In this document: positions 26,067 to 33,372 of the stretch, one piece after another
Layout: every line of letters begins with the position of its first letter
Numbering within the stretch: position 1 is the stretch's first letter
Source of the DNA: Vescimonas cirricatena
Lineage (GTDB): Bacteria; Bacillota; Clostridia; Oscillospirales; Oscillospiraceae
DNA: 64,000 bases
Assembly (NCBI RefSeq): GCF_020687045.1
Contig: NZ_JAJEPW010000011.1
Location: forward strand, 9,820 to 73,819
Reading direction: 5' to 3'
The notes under the pieces: model-generated
The model's input: only the letters and a program-made list of their open reading frames with translations
Told to the model about the DNA's origin: nothing
Databases searched by the model: none
Program-made: the position numbers and the translations under genes

Positions 26067-26084
26067 GGGTCAGCGTTTGGGTCA
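26067..26084 (+). repeat. Paired GGGTCA repeats, right arm of element 1
   Basis: GGGTCA at 26067-26072 and 26079-26084, 12 bases apart, just after the integrase stop. The same pair and spacing occur at 32198-32215. Probable arm-type integrase sites. Confidence 0.55.
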
Positions 26085-26123
26085 GAAAAAAGCAGCGGGA
26101 GAAAACAACAACTTATGCAAACA

Positions 26124-26157
26124 AAAAGACCCGAAGCCTTACGGTTTCGGGTCTTTT
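26124..26157 (-). terminator. Element-borne tRNA terminator (element 1 right end)
   Basis: A 15-bp near-perfect stem with A and T flanks (26124-26138 with 26143-26157) ends directly at the tRNA core. If element 2 excised, it would terminate the tRNA-Arg transcript. Confidence 0.75.
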
Positions 26158-26158
26158 A

Positions 26159-26203
26159 TGGCACGCCGTGAGGGATTCGAACCCCCGGCCTTCTGGTCCG
26201 TAG
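26159..26203 (-). repeat. Attachment core copy B (tRNA-Arg 3' end)
   Basis: Identical over 45 bases to the 3' part of the intact tRNA-Arg at 32290-32334. Beyond it, GGTTGTCTCAAGGGCAAA is shared with copy A, not with the tRNA, marking the left arm of element 2. Confidence 0.9.
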
Positions 26204-26317
26204 GTTGTCTCAAGGGCAAATCGGAGCCGTTTCGGCTCCGATTTGCCCTTTTTACCACCGCTCGCTCGGCGGATTTTCCGTTGTTTCCATCCAGCCCTGC
26301 CCGCTTTTTCGGATTCT

Positions 26318-26334
26318 GGGTCAAAAGTGGGTCA
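26318..26334 (+). repeat. Paired GGGTCA repeats, left arm of element 2
   Basis: GGGTCA at 26318-26323 and 26329-26334, with the same 11-base phase as in the left arm of element 1. Confidence 0.55.
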
Positions 26335-26366
26335 AAGACAGATGTATGGCAGGAGAATTCGAACAG

Positions 26367-27209
26367 TCAGTTCGCATTCATGCCCAGCGGCTCATAGGTC
26401 AGCAGCTTTTTCTTCCAAAGGGTCTCCGTTTGGATCACTTCATCTGGCGTCACGGCCTTTGGCAGGAGCTGCAAAATCGAGAACTGGAAGTGCGTATACC
26501 TATCCGGGTAGTCGCAGAGCAGCTCCTTCATCAGCTTGTTGTCGCCGTGCAGTGACTTCACATAGTGCGTCCAGCGCCCCAATAATCCGCCCTTGCCGTA
26601 AGCGGAGCCAACATACTTCCGTCCGTTTTCCCGGTCAACAATGAGGTAGACCGCGTTGACGGTGGAAAGCGCCGTGTGCCATGATTCGTATGCTGTAGGA
26701 TCCTGCACGATCTCCCGAAGCTCTTCATAGGTAAGGATCGCGTTTTCGTAGCCGGAAAAAATCTTCTTGTCCCGAATGGCCACAATAGGCTTTTCCTTGG
26801 TGCCTTTCTGCGCCCAGACAAGCGCGCTTTTACCCCATTCGATCAAGAGCCTGCCTTCGTACTCCTTCAGCAGGTCAATGCGTTCCAGATTGTAAAACAT
26901 TCGCTGTCCTTGGAACCAATCCTCCAGTGGGAATCCCTTTGGCTTCGTGTCCTGCGTATCAATAACGCCGCCGCTTACCTTGTAGCAGGCGAAAAACTTT
27001 GCCGTCGTACTCTTGTCGCTGATAAATACGCACCAATAATCATACCCGTTGCTGAAGGTTTCACTCTGTACGCGGGTGTATTCTTCCACCATGCCCTTAT
27101 CATAGCATTTCTTGAATGCCTTGTCACCCAGCGAATGCCGGATCAGCTTTACCCGCTTCGGGTCAAGCCCCACATTTTTAAGCACATCGGAAAAGTTCAA
27201 AATTGCCAT
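26367..27209 (-). CDS. GIY-YIG nuclease family protein
   Basis: 280 residues. A GIY-YIG-like core lies at about 168-255, with VYLIVDRENGRKYVGSAYGKGGLLGRW giving the two Tyr-containing strands and the conserved Arg. The first 160 residues are a mixed alpha/beta region of unknown role. Proteins of this layout are common in gut Firmicutes islands, and their targets are not known. The ATG follows GGAGGGG. It is the outermost gene of element 2 and stands apart from the ADP-ribose operon. Confidence 0.75.
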   Translation of the reverse strand: MAILNFSDVLKNVGLDPKRVKLIRHSLGDKAFKKCYDKGMVEEYTRVQSETFSNGYDYWCVFISDKSTTAKFFACYKVSGGVIDTQDTKPKGFPLEDWFQGQRMFYNLERIDLLKEYEGRLLIEWGKSALVWAQKGTKEKPIVAIRDKKIFSGYENAILTYEELREIVQDPTAYESWHTALSTVNAVYLIVDRENGRKYVGSAYGKGGLLGRWTHYVKSLHGDNKLMKELLCDYPDRYTHFQFSILQLLPKAVTPDEVIQTETLWKKKLLTYEPLGMNAN

Positions 27210-27238
27210 GGAAACCCCTCCTTATTTTGTTCTCTATT

Positions 27239-27463
27239 TCAAATTCTACCACAGATTTTTTCGTTGTAAAGCGCACTTTCCCACTCACGCAGAATCTCCG
27301 CCAGCTCCGGTGTCAGGCGTTTGCGGCACTCCTGTTTCAGATCCTCCGGCACGCCGTAGAACGCCTCGGCGATGCTGCCGGTGATGGCGGCGAGGGTGTC
27401 GCTGTCGCCGCCGAGGGACACCGCTGTGCACAGCGCGTCCTCAAAATCGCTCCGTACATACGC
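27239..27463 (-). pseudogene. ADP-ribosylglycohydrolase, C-terminal fragment
   Basis: The frame reads YVRSDFEDALCTAVSLGGDSDTLAAITGSIAEAFYGVP, the metal-binding GGDSDT signature of ADP-ribosylglycohydrolases, then a normal C-terminal helix to the stop at 27239. Upstream, the frame meets a stop directly behind the VWA gene, so the first ~200 residues are missing. It is a 5' truncation, probably from a deletion joining the VWA gene to the middle of this gene. One Asp pair of the active site remains, but the protein should be inactive. Confidence 0.75.
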
Positions 27464-28099
27464 TTACCTCCCTCTTTTCTGCACGTCCTCGTCGATGCGG
27501 CGCTTCCAGTCGGCGCTAAGCGGCCGGGCGGCGCGGACGCTGCACACCGCCTCGCTGATGACCTCGTAATTCAGCGCCGTGCCCGCCTCGTCGCACTTGT
27601 AGTTCACCGCCCGGTCGGCGTCGATGCCGAAGCGAGCTGCCTCCTTGGCGGCGTCGATGTTGGCGCCCAGGAACAAAAACTCCCAGCCGTATTTTTCCTT
27701 CTGACGCTCGATCATGCGCCGCACCGTCTCGTAGTTATAGCGGCGGCTGGCGTTTTCGTAGCCGTCGGTGGTGATGATGAACATCGTCTTCTCCGGCACG
27801 TCCTCCCGGCAGGCGTACTTGTGGATGTTGCCGATGTGGTGGATGGCGCCGCCCACGGCGTCCAGCAGCGCCGTGCAGCCGCGGGTGAAGTACTCCTTCT
27901 CTGTCAGAGGCGGCACTTCGCCCAGCGGCAGACGGTCATGGATGACCGTGCTGTCGTTGGCGAAAAGCACCGTGGAGACCACCGCCTCGCCCGCCTCCTT
28001 CTTCTGCTGTGCGATCATGGAGTTGAAGCCACCGATGGTGTCCGTTTCCAGCCCCGACATAGAACCGCTGCGATCCAAAATAAAAACCAATTCCATCAT
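27464..28099 (-). CDS. VWA domain protein
   Basis: 211 residues from the ATG at 28099, preceded by AAGGAGGG. A von Willebrand A fold with the MIDAS motif DRSGSMS near the N-terminus, the threonine in GCTALLDAVG and the aspartate in TTDGYENAS. It is cytoplasmic, with no signal or membrane helix. In bacteria such stand-alone VWA proteins often occur next to ADP-ribosylglycohydrolase and macrodomain genes; here it is directly followed by a truncated glycohydrolase. It is part of the minus-strand operon starting with the macrodomain gene. Partner unknown. Confidence 0.85.
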   Translation of the reverse strand: MMELVFILDRSGSMSGLETDTIGGFNSMIAQQKKEAGEAVVSTVLFANDSTVIHDRLPLGEVPPLTEKEYFTRGCTALLDAVGGAIHHIGNIHKYACREDVPEKTMFIITTDGYENASRRYNYETVRRMIERQKEKYGWEFLFLGANIDAAKEAARFGIDADRAVNYKCDEAGTALNYEVISEAVCSVRAARPLSADWKRRIDEDVQKRGR

Positions 28100-28190
28100 A
28101 AAAAAGCCCTCCTTCGTTTGATTACGCTCACATCGTAGCGCATCCGAAGGAGGGTTTGGTCGCCTGTGGGGCGACATTTATGTTACATTT

Positions 28191-28508
28191 TTACAGCTTT
28201 CCCAGCCGCTCCAATCGAGACTCGATCGCGCCGGAGGTGCGGCCAAAGTGCGTACAGAGGTCTTTCTTTTTCATACCGCCGTCGAACAAGCGGCTTAGCT
28301 CGTCGTCCAGTTCCTCCGTCCAAGGTTTTCCGTTGTTTTCGGGCAGCGGTTTTTTCCGTCTGCGGGATAGTTCCTCTACGGCACAGTGCAGCGCCCGCAC
28401 GATCTCTCCTTTGTTGCACACGTGGTTATCCGGCAGCACCTCCCCCGTCAAGGGATCAACGCCGTCCGCCAAAACCGTCAGCAGTTCTTTTGCCCGTTGC
28501 ACATCCAT
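28191..28508 (-). CDS. Small protein with C-terminal helix-turn-helix-like segment
   Basis: 105 residues from the ATG at 28508 after AGAGGGG. The N-terminal part (GVDPLTGEVLPDNHVCNKGEIVRALHCAVEEL) is a domain seen at the ends of various clostridial proteins. The C-terminal part (WTEELDDELSRLFDGGMKKKDLCTHFGRTSGAIESRLERLG) looks like a Myb/sigma4-type DNA-binding unit. Not assigned to a named family. It lies between the ArsC/Spx-like gene and the VWA gene in the macrodomain operon and could regulate it. Confidence 0.6.
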   Translation of the reverse strand: MDVQRAKELLTVLADGVDPLTGEVLPDNHVCNKGEIVRALHCAVEELSRRRKKPLPENNGKPWTEELDDELSRLFDGGMKKKDLCTHFGRTSGAIESRLERLGKL

Positions 28509-28525
28509 GATGTTTCCCCTCTTCT

Positions 28526-28879
28526 TTATTTTTTTAGACGGCTCTCCCACTCGGCTTCTTTGAAGCCCACCAGCACGAAGTCCTCGTCCACCAGCAGCGG
28601 GCGCTTGACCAGCATCCCGTCTGTTGCAAGGAGCTTCAGCATCTCGTCCTCGCTCATGGCGGGGAGTTTCTCCTTCAGCACCATGGACTTATAGAGGAGG
28701 CCACTGGTGTTGAAGAATTTCTTGAGCGGCAGACCGCTACGCTCATGCCATGCGGTCAGCTCGTTGTAAGTAGGATTTTCCATTTTGATGTCTCGGAATG
28801 TATAGGAAATGCCGTTCTCGTCCAGCCACTTCTGCGCCTTCTGGCAGGTGGTGCATTTGGGGTAGCAGATAAAAGTCAT
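28526..28879 (-). CDS. ArsC/Spx-family thioredoxin-fold protein
   Basis: 117 residues. The N-terminal CXXC-like site (YPKCTTCQKAQKWLDENG, Cys9 and Cys12) and the C-terminal RPLLVDEDFVLVGFKEAEW segment are typical of the ArsC/YffB/Spx family. Members are arsenate reductases or redox regulators; no arsenic genes are nearby, so a reductase or redox-sensing role is open. Part of the minus-strand operon of element 2. Confidence 0.88.
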   Translation of the reverse strand: MTFICYPKCTTCQKAQKWLDENGISYTFRDIKMENPTYNELTAWHERSGLPLKKFFNTSGLLYKSMVLKEKLPAMSEDEMLKLLATDGMLVKRPLLVDEDFVLVGFKEAEWESRLKK

Positions 28880-28895
28880 GGTTCACGCTCCTGTT

Positions 28896-29255
28896 CTATT
28901 CAATAATTTCATCACTTTGAGGATTCACCGGCTCATGCTCAAAATCTTCCAACCAATCTTCGTAGCTGAGGCCCTCAATGCTGCAAATTACAACACAGCG
29001 CCAGCGGTCCTTAAGACTTTTCTCGTCAAATATTGGTGCATTGACCATCTCCTCCGCAGTTTTAAAATCGCACCCACCCACAATATCACAATAACCTACC
29101 CAGTACGGCTTGTCGTACTGTGGTAAGTAGCCGAGATAATGTTCTTCCTCATTGGGGTCATCACTGAAATAAAAGCAGGTTTCGTCTATGTTCATGCCGA
29201 CAGTCAATTGGCGAAAAAAGAAATCCCAATCCATTTGATTATTCATTATTTTCAC
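28896..29255 (-). CDS. Hypothetical acidic protein
   Basis: 119 residues, rich in Asp, Glu, Trp and Tyr, without a signal or membrane helix. No family recognised. A GTG at 29255 overlaps the stop of the macrodomain gene (GTGA); an ATG at 29246 is an alternative. The tight coupling suggests it works with the macrodomain protein. Confidence 0.65.
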   Translation of the reverse strand: MKIMNNQMDWDFFFRQLTVGMNIDETCFYFSDDPNEEEHYLGYLPQYDKPYWVGYCDIVGGCDFKTAEEMVNAPIFDEKSLKDRWRCVVICSIEGLSYEDWLEDFEHEPVNPQSDEIIE

Positions 29256-30241
29256 GCCCCCAACAAACTCTGATCAAAGGCGAACAGCGCCTCGTTGATC
29301 TCAAAGATATCGTACTTTTTCTGCCCGATGAAATACTCGATAATAACGTCGAACTTGCTGCTGGCGCTGAGGGCGTAGCCCGCACGGGCGATGAGGTCGC
29401 GGGTCTCGTCCAGATCCAGCTCCAGTGCGATGGCAAAGGCGATGGCCGTGGACTTGGAGGGCTTGTAGTCCGGATTGTTGCGGATTTTCGAGAACAGCTT
29501 GCGATCCACGTTGGCTTTCTTGTAGACCTCGGCGTCCTTTTTGCCGCTGCGGTCGATGAGCTTCAACAGCGTCTCCGAAAATCCGGCATCCAGATGCGCA
29601 AGCGCCTCGTCCAGCCAGCCCGCCGCCATGGGCGCGCCCTCGCAGGCGGTCAGCATCCGGCTTTCGACGACGCCCATCCGGCGCATCCGCTCCCGGCGGA
29701 GGTCGGTGTGGGCGTCCACATAGTGGTCGTCGATGTAGGTAGCGATGTCCGCGAACAGCTTGTTGCCGATCTGGTACGCCGCGCGGCTGAAAATGACGAG
29801 ATACACCGTCATGTCGTTTTTAGCCAAAAATTCGCTGATGCTGTCCACCGCCACCCGGAGCGCCTGATCCTTGGGATAGCCGAAAACGCCGGAGGAGATC
29901 AGCGGAAATGCCACCGTCTCGCAGCCATGCTCCTTCGCCAGCGCAAGGCTCGCCCGGTAGCAGGAGGCGAGCTGTTCCCGCTCGCCGTACTTACCGCCGT
30001 TCCACACGGGGCCGACGGTGTGGATCACATATTTGCACGGCAGGCAGTATGCGCCGGTGATCTTGGCCTCGCCAGTCCGGCAGCCGCCCAGCGTCCGGCA
30101 CTCTCGGAGCAGTTCCGGCCCCGCCGCCCGGTGGATGCAGCCATCCACGCCGCCTCCGCCCAGCAGAGATTCCTTCGCCGCGTTGACGATGGCGTCCACA
30201 CTCATTTTCGTGATGTCGTTTCGAACGATGATAAGGGGCAT
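29252..30241 (-). CDS. Macrodomain protein with C-terminal XRE-like domain
   Basis: 329 residues from the ATG at 30241, because GGAGGCG lies inside the longer reading. Residues 1-175 are a MacroD-type macrodomain: DITKMSVDAIVNAAKESLLGGGGVDGCIHRAAG, TGEAKITGAYCLP and FPLISSGVFGYP. These bind ADP-ribose and usually hydrolyse O-acetyl-ADP-ribose or mono-ADP-ribosyl links. Residues ~210-300 (KLFSKI, PSKSTAIAFAIALELDLDETRDLIARAGYAL) resemble a helix-turn-helix of the XRE class. The fusion suggests an ADP-ribose-responsive regulator or antitoxin-like role. First gene of the operon, behind a good promoter. Confidence 0.88.
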   Translation of the reverse strand: MPLIIVRNDITKMSVDAIVNAAKESLLGGGGVDGCIHRAAGPELLRECRTLGGCRTGEAKITGAYCLPCKYVIHTVGPVWNGGKYGEREQLASCYRASLALAKEHGCETVAFPLISSGVFGYPKDQALRVAVDSISEFLAKNDMTVYLVIFSRAAYQIGNKLFADIATYIDDHYVDAHTDLRRERMRRMGVVESRMLTACEGAPMAAGWLDEALAHLDAGFSETLLKLIDRSGKKDAEVYKKANVDRKLFSKIRNNPDYKPSKSTAIAFAIALELDLDETRDLIARAGYALSASSKFDVIIEYFIGQKKYDIFEINEALFAFDQSLLGA

Positions 30242-30278
30242 ATCATGTATCGCCTCCATTCTAACGACTTTTCAGAAT

Positions 30279-30307
30279 ATTGTAGCAGAATACATTCGGT
30301 TTTGCAA
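30279..30307 (-). promoter_or_regulatory. SigA promoter of the macrodomain operon
   Basis: Minus strand: TTGCAA (30302-30307), 17 bases, TACAAT (30279-30284). Confidence 0.8.
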
Positions 30308-30309
30308 TG

Positions 30310-31112
30310 GACGTTGGGACGTCTGATAGTCTTGATTGAAAATTCCCGTTGTTGGCCAGACTGGTAGCGGTGCAAAAATGACCACGCTGTAACAAAAGAA
30401 TAGGTTCCCACAGCCCAGCGGGGCTGCGGTGCCGGGGAAAGCGGACACACGCCATAGGCGTGCAACCGCTTCCTCCGGCTGTTTTTTAAGTGATGAGGCC
30501 GCAACCAAATACTCCGCGCAACTACGCAAGGATGCCCCCCCGTTTCGCCGTGTAAGCCGTTGTGTGCGATCCTTCTCCGAAAGCCGAGTGTGTACCCGAT
30601 TTCATCCGCGAAAGCGAATATGAGCCGTTCGTGCCAGAGACGTCGAAGTCCGTGTGACCAACGTGTTAGAGACGTTGGTATGACTGCGTTTCCTGCGCTT
30701 TTCACAGCTTTTTCGAGGACGAAAAAGAAAGCAGGATAAACGGCTGGCGTCGGAACCGACGCTCTGCCCAATCACTTCTGCCCGCAGTGCGGGCAGTTGA
30801 CGGGGGTTTCAACGCAGTCGGTTGTGGCGCCTTTTGCGGGACATTTTGGAGCGGTTGGCGTCTTAGTTCCCGCAAACGCAGGTGTCCCAAGAATTTTAGT
30901 GGTGCCTTATGGCCGTTTTAGGAGAAAACTGAGGTAATCACATCTCTCAAGACCGACAGTGCAAGGCAGACATATTTTGCGCCGCCAGAGACAAAGATAA
31001 GGCGGTGCGGCTCCGAGGGGCAAATGATAACTTTCTGATAACAGTTCCGTTTTCCGGTAGCTTTGTTCCCTTGATTACGGTATTGTTCGTTGTCGAAAAG
31101 GAGGCTGATATC
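30310..31112 (+). repeat. Shared leader region upstream of integrase (copy in element 2)
   Basis: Matches the element 1 leader in ordered blocks: ACAGCCCAGCGGGG (~30411), the CCTTCTCCGAAAGCCGAG block (~30568), the CCTGC...GCAGG nested hairpin (30692-30735), a different but equivalent hairpin (30742-30768), and GATAACTTTCTGATAA before the ribosome binding site. No gene is supported here. Confidence 0.6.
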
Positions 31113-31248
31113 ATGCCAAAAAGACGAGCGAACGGGGAAGGAAACATTCGCAAGAGGAAAGACGGCCGATGGGAGGGCCGGTACACTGTCGGTCACGATC
31201 CCGAAACCGGCAAGGCCATCATCAAAAACGTTCTCGGCAAGACGCAGA
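31113..31248 (+). pseudogene. Truncated integrase of element 2
   Basis: Starts like the element 1 integrase (MPKRRANGEGNIRKRKDGRW) with the same ribosome binding site. It stays similar for about 44 codons to GKTQ, then continues into unrelated sequence. The core-binding and catalytic domains are gone. A trace of the gene's 3' end may remain near 32176, before the right-arm repeats. A replacement bringing in the GyrI-like gene explains the structure. Confidence 0.85.
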
Positions 31249-31420
31249 CCGGGGACAGCGTAAAGGGCGAATTGATTTATAATCAAGCGAGGAACTCAGG
31301 GCAGAAAGCTGTCCGGACTTTTCTTATATCTCACAAAAGTTGCGGTAGAATTGTTTACAGGTTTGTGGTATCATTTGAACGTAAAAAGAGAGAGGCAGAT
31401 CATCACTTGAGGAGGCAGCT

Positions 31421-32053
31421 ATGGCTTTTGATTTCAAGAAAGAATACAAAGAGTTCTATATGCCGAAGAACAAGCCGGAGATCGTAATTGTTCCGAAAGC
31501 AAATTATATTGCGGTCAGAGGAAAAGGGGATCCTAACGAAGAAGATGGGGCATATCAGCAGGCGATCAGCGTGTTATATGCTGTTGCATACACCTTAAAA
31601 ATGAGCTATAAAACGGATCATAAAATTGCTGGTTTCTTTGAATATGTGGTTCCTCCGCTGGAAGGCTTCTGGTGGCAGGAGCATATAGATGGCGTGGATT
31701 ACACCGATAAGTCCGCGTTCAACTGGATCTCCGTTATCCGCTTGCCTGATTTCATAACGAAAGAGGACTTTGAATGGGCGGTCGATACTGCGGCGAAAAA
31801 GAAAAAGCTGGATTGCTCCTCGGCGGAGTTTTTGACGATTGATGAAGGTTTGTGCGTTCAAATCATGCACTTGGGAGCGTTTGATGATGAGCCTGCGACC
31901 GTCGCGCTTATGGACGCGTATTTGGAGCAGAATGGATATGCGAATGATTTGAATAAGGAACGACTACATCATGAGATCTATCTGTCCGACGCGAGAAAGG
32001 TCGCTCCAGAAAAACGGAAAACGGTTATTCGGCATCCGATAAAAAAGATTTAG
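31421..32053 (+). CDS. GyrI-like small-molecule-binding protein
   Basis: 210 residues after GAGGAGGCAGCT. The sequence resembles clostridial GyrI-like domain proteins (FYMPKNKPEIVIVPKANYIAVRGKGDPNEEDGAYQQAIS; FEYVVPPLEGFWW; HEIYLSDARKVAPEKRKTVIRHP). The family binds small hydrophobic or cationic molecules and some members hydrolyse them. It sits exactly where the middle of the element 2 integrase should be, so it arrived by replacement. Upstream -10-like TATCAT (31369) lacks a good -35. Confidence 0.85.
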   Translation: MAFDFKKEYKEFYMPKNKPEIVIVPKANYIAVRGKGDPNEEDGAYQQAISVLYAVAYTLKMSYKTDHKIAGFFEYVVPPLEGFWWQEHIDGVDYTDKSAFNWISVIRLPDFITKEDFEWAVDTAAKKKKLDCSSAEFLTIDEGLCVQIMHLGAFDDEPATVALMDAYLEQNGYANDLNKERLHHEIYLSDARKVAPEKRKTVIRHPIKKI

Positions 32054-32197
32054 ATACGCTGTTTGCCGAACGGACAAAAACCTTCAGGAACGAGAGGGCA
32101 TGTTCGTTCGACACCTTGGGCCATGCGCGTATCCATCCTATTGGGACATGGGTCAAATTCCTGTGTCCGCTTTATGGGGTATAGTTTACGCCCGTTT

Positions 32198-32215
32198 GGG
32201 TCAGCGTTTGGGTCA
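32198..32215 (+). repeat. Paired GGGTCA repeats, right arm of element 2
   Basis: GGGTCA at 32198-32203 and 32210-32215, with the same 12-base phase as the right arm of element 1. Confidence 0.55.
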
Positions 32216-32249
32216 GAAAAAAGCGGCATCTAAAAATAGGAACTTATGA

Positions 32250-32289
32250 AAAGAAAAAGTCCTCGAAATCAGATGATTTCGAGGACTTT
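32250..32289 (-). terminator. Current terminator of tRNA-Arg (element 2 right end)
   Basis: A 16-bp perfect stem (32255-32270 with 32275-32290) followed on the minus strand by TTTTTCTTTT. It begins at the tRNA CCA end and belongs to the element. Confidence 0.85.
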
Positions 32290-32366
32290 TGGCACGCCGT
32301 GAGGGATTCGAACCCCCGGCCTTCTGGTCCGTAGCCAGACGCTCTATCCAGCTGAGCTAACGGCGC
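32290..32366 (-). tRNA. tRNA-Arg (anticodon ACG)
   Basis: A 77-base cloverleaf including an encoded CCA. The anticodon loop CUACGGA lies between UCUGG and CCAGA, and the T arm reads GGGGGTTCGAATCCC. The first acceptor pair is G-U. The 3' 45 bases are the attachment target of the two tandem elements; the gene is intact at the right end. Confidence 0.96.
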
Positions 32367-32387
32367 GTGTCTCTTGACGACTTTGCT

Positions 32388-32416
32388 ATAATACCACGGT
32401 CTCCCAGAAAATGCAA
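32388..32416 (-). promoter_or_regulatory. SigA promoter of tRNA-Arg
   Basis: Minus strand: TTGCAT (32411-32416), 17 bases, TATTAT (32388-32393). Confidence 0.8.
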
Positions 32417-32490
32417 GTCTTTTTTTCAAAAAATCCAAAAAATTTTTTGGATGGCTTGTTCAGCGAAAGCTGATGGGATTCTGTGGCGCC

Positions 32491-32519
32491 GTATAAGGAA
32501 CTTTTCCCCGGGAATACTG
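32491..32519 (+). promoter_or_regulatory. Candidate SigF/SigG promoter of sigG
   Basis: GTATA (32491-32495), 17 bases, AATACTG (32513-32519), close to the SigG form gyATA / CATAnTA. The stretch GGgaAtAcT (32510-32518) also fits the SigF -10. Forespore control is what is known for sigG. Confidence 0.5.
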
Positions 32520-32550
32520 TTTTTATCCAAGTGACGGAGGCAGTAGTGGA

Positions 32551-33321
32551 ATGCAGGGAAAAGTGGAGATCTGCGGCATCAACACCGCCAAGCTGGAGGT
32601 TCTGAAAAATGACGAAATGACGGAGCTTCTGCGGCGGACCAAGGAGGGAGACATGGCCGCCCGGGAGAAGCTCATCCGGGGCAACCTGCGGCTGGTGCTG
32701 TCGGTGCTCCAGCGATTTGCCAGCCGGGGTGAGAACATGGACGACCTGTTCCAGGTGGGCTGTATCGGCCTCATCAAGGCCGTTGACAACTTCGATATCA
32801 ACCAGCCGGTGCGCTTTTCTACCTACGGCGTTCCCATGATCGTGGGGGAGATCCGGCGGTATCTCCGGGACAACAGCGCCATCCGGGTGTCCCGAAGCCT
32901 GCGGGACACGGCGTATAAGGTCCTCCAGGCCCGGGAGCGTCTGCTGCGCCAGAGTCAGCGGGAGCCTACCGTGGAGCAGCTGGCCCAGGAGCTGGCCATC
33001 CCCCGGGAGGAGGTGGTGCTGGCCATGGATGCCATCGTGGACCCGGTGTCCCTGTACGAGCCCATATACTCCGAGGGCGGCGACACGGTATGCGTCATGG
33101 ACCAGGTCAGCGACCGCCGCTGCACCGACGAGAGCTGGATCCAACGCATTGCCCTGAAGGACGCCATCAGCCGCCTGACGCCCCGGGAGCGCAGCATTCT
33201 GATGATGCGCTTCAACCAGGGAAAGACCCAGATGGAGGTTTCGGCGCAGATCGGCATATCCCAGGCCCAGGTGAGCCGCCTGGAAAAGGGTGCCATCCGC
33301 GCCATCAAGAAGGAGCTGTAG
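32551..33321 (+). CDS. sigG: RNA polymerase sporulation sigma factor SigG
   Basis: 256 residues. The N-terminal KVEICGINTAKLEVL is a SigG hallmark. Region 2 (DDLFQVGCIGLIKAVDNFD, RFSTYGVPMIVGEIRRYLRD), region 3 and region 4 (LTPRERSILMMRFNQGKTQMEVSAQIGISQAQVSRLEKGA) are complete. SigG drives late forespore genes. It stands alone here, without spoIIGA or sigE upstream. A terminator shared with the convergent flippase gene follows. Confidence 0.95.
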   Translation: MQGKVEICGINTAKLEVLKNDEMTELLRRTKEGDMAAREKLIRGNLRLVLSVLQRFASRGENMDDLFQVGCIGLIKAVDNFDINQPVRFSTYGVPMIVGEIRRYLRDNSAIRVSRSLRDTAYKVLQARERLLRQSQREPTVEQLAQELAIPREEVVLAMDAIVDPVSLYEPIYSEGGDTVCVMDQVSDRRCTDESWIQRIALKDAISRLTPRERSILMMRFNQGKTQMEVSAQIGISQAQVSRLEKGAIRAIKKEL

Positions 33322-33372
33322 CGCATACCGTCTCCCCTGCCCTGCCCGGCAGTCCATCTGCCGCAGGAATAT

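Larger units (their letters stand above)
20580..26158. mobile_element. Integrative element 1 at tRNA-Arg (5.6 kb)
   Basis: Bounded by 45-base copies of the tRNA-Arg 3' segment at 20580 and 26159. Contains a radical SAM mobile pair, flavin reductase, HxlR regulator, a relic acetyltransferase and an intact tyrosine integrase. No conjugation or replication genes are seen, so mobility would rest on excision plus help from another element. Its right end carries a terminator that replaces the tRNA terminator. Confidence 0.8.
26159..32289. mobile_element. Integrative element 2 at tRNA-Arg (6.1 kb)
   Basis: Lies between core copy B (26159-26203) and the intact tRNA-Arg (32290). Contains a GIY-YIG protein, an ADP-ribose-linked operon, a GyrI-like gene and a truncated integrase. 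Its ends match those of element 1, so the two are relatives inserted in tandem. Its own integrase is dead, but the element 1 integrase could act on its ends. Confidence 0.8.

Noticed and set aside
20580..26203. Extra tRNA genes at 20580 and 26159
   Set aside because: Only the 3' 45 bases match tRNA-Arg; the 5' half is absent, so these are attachment cores.
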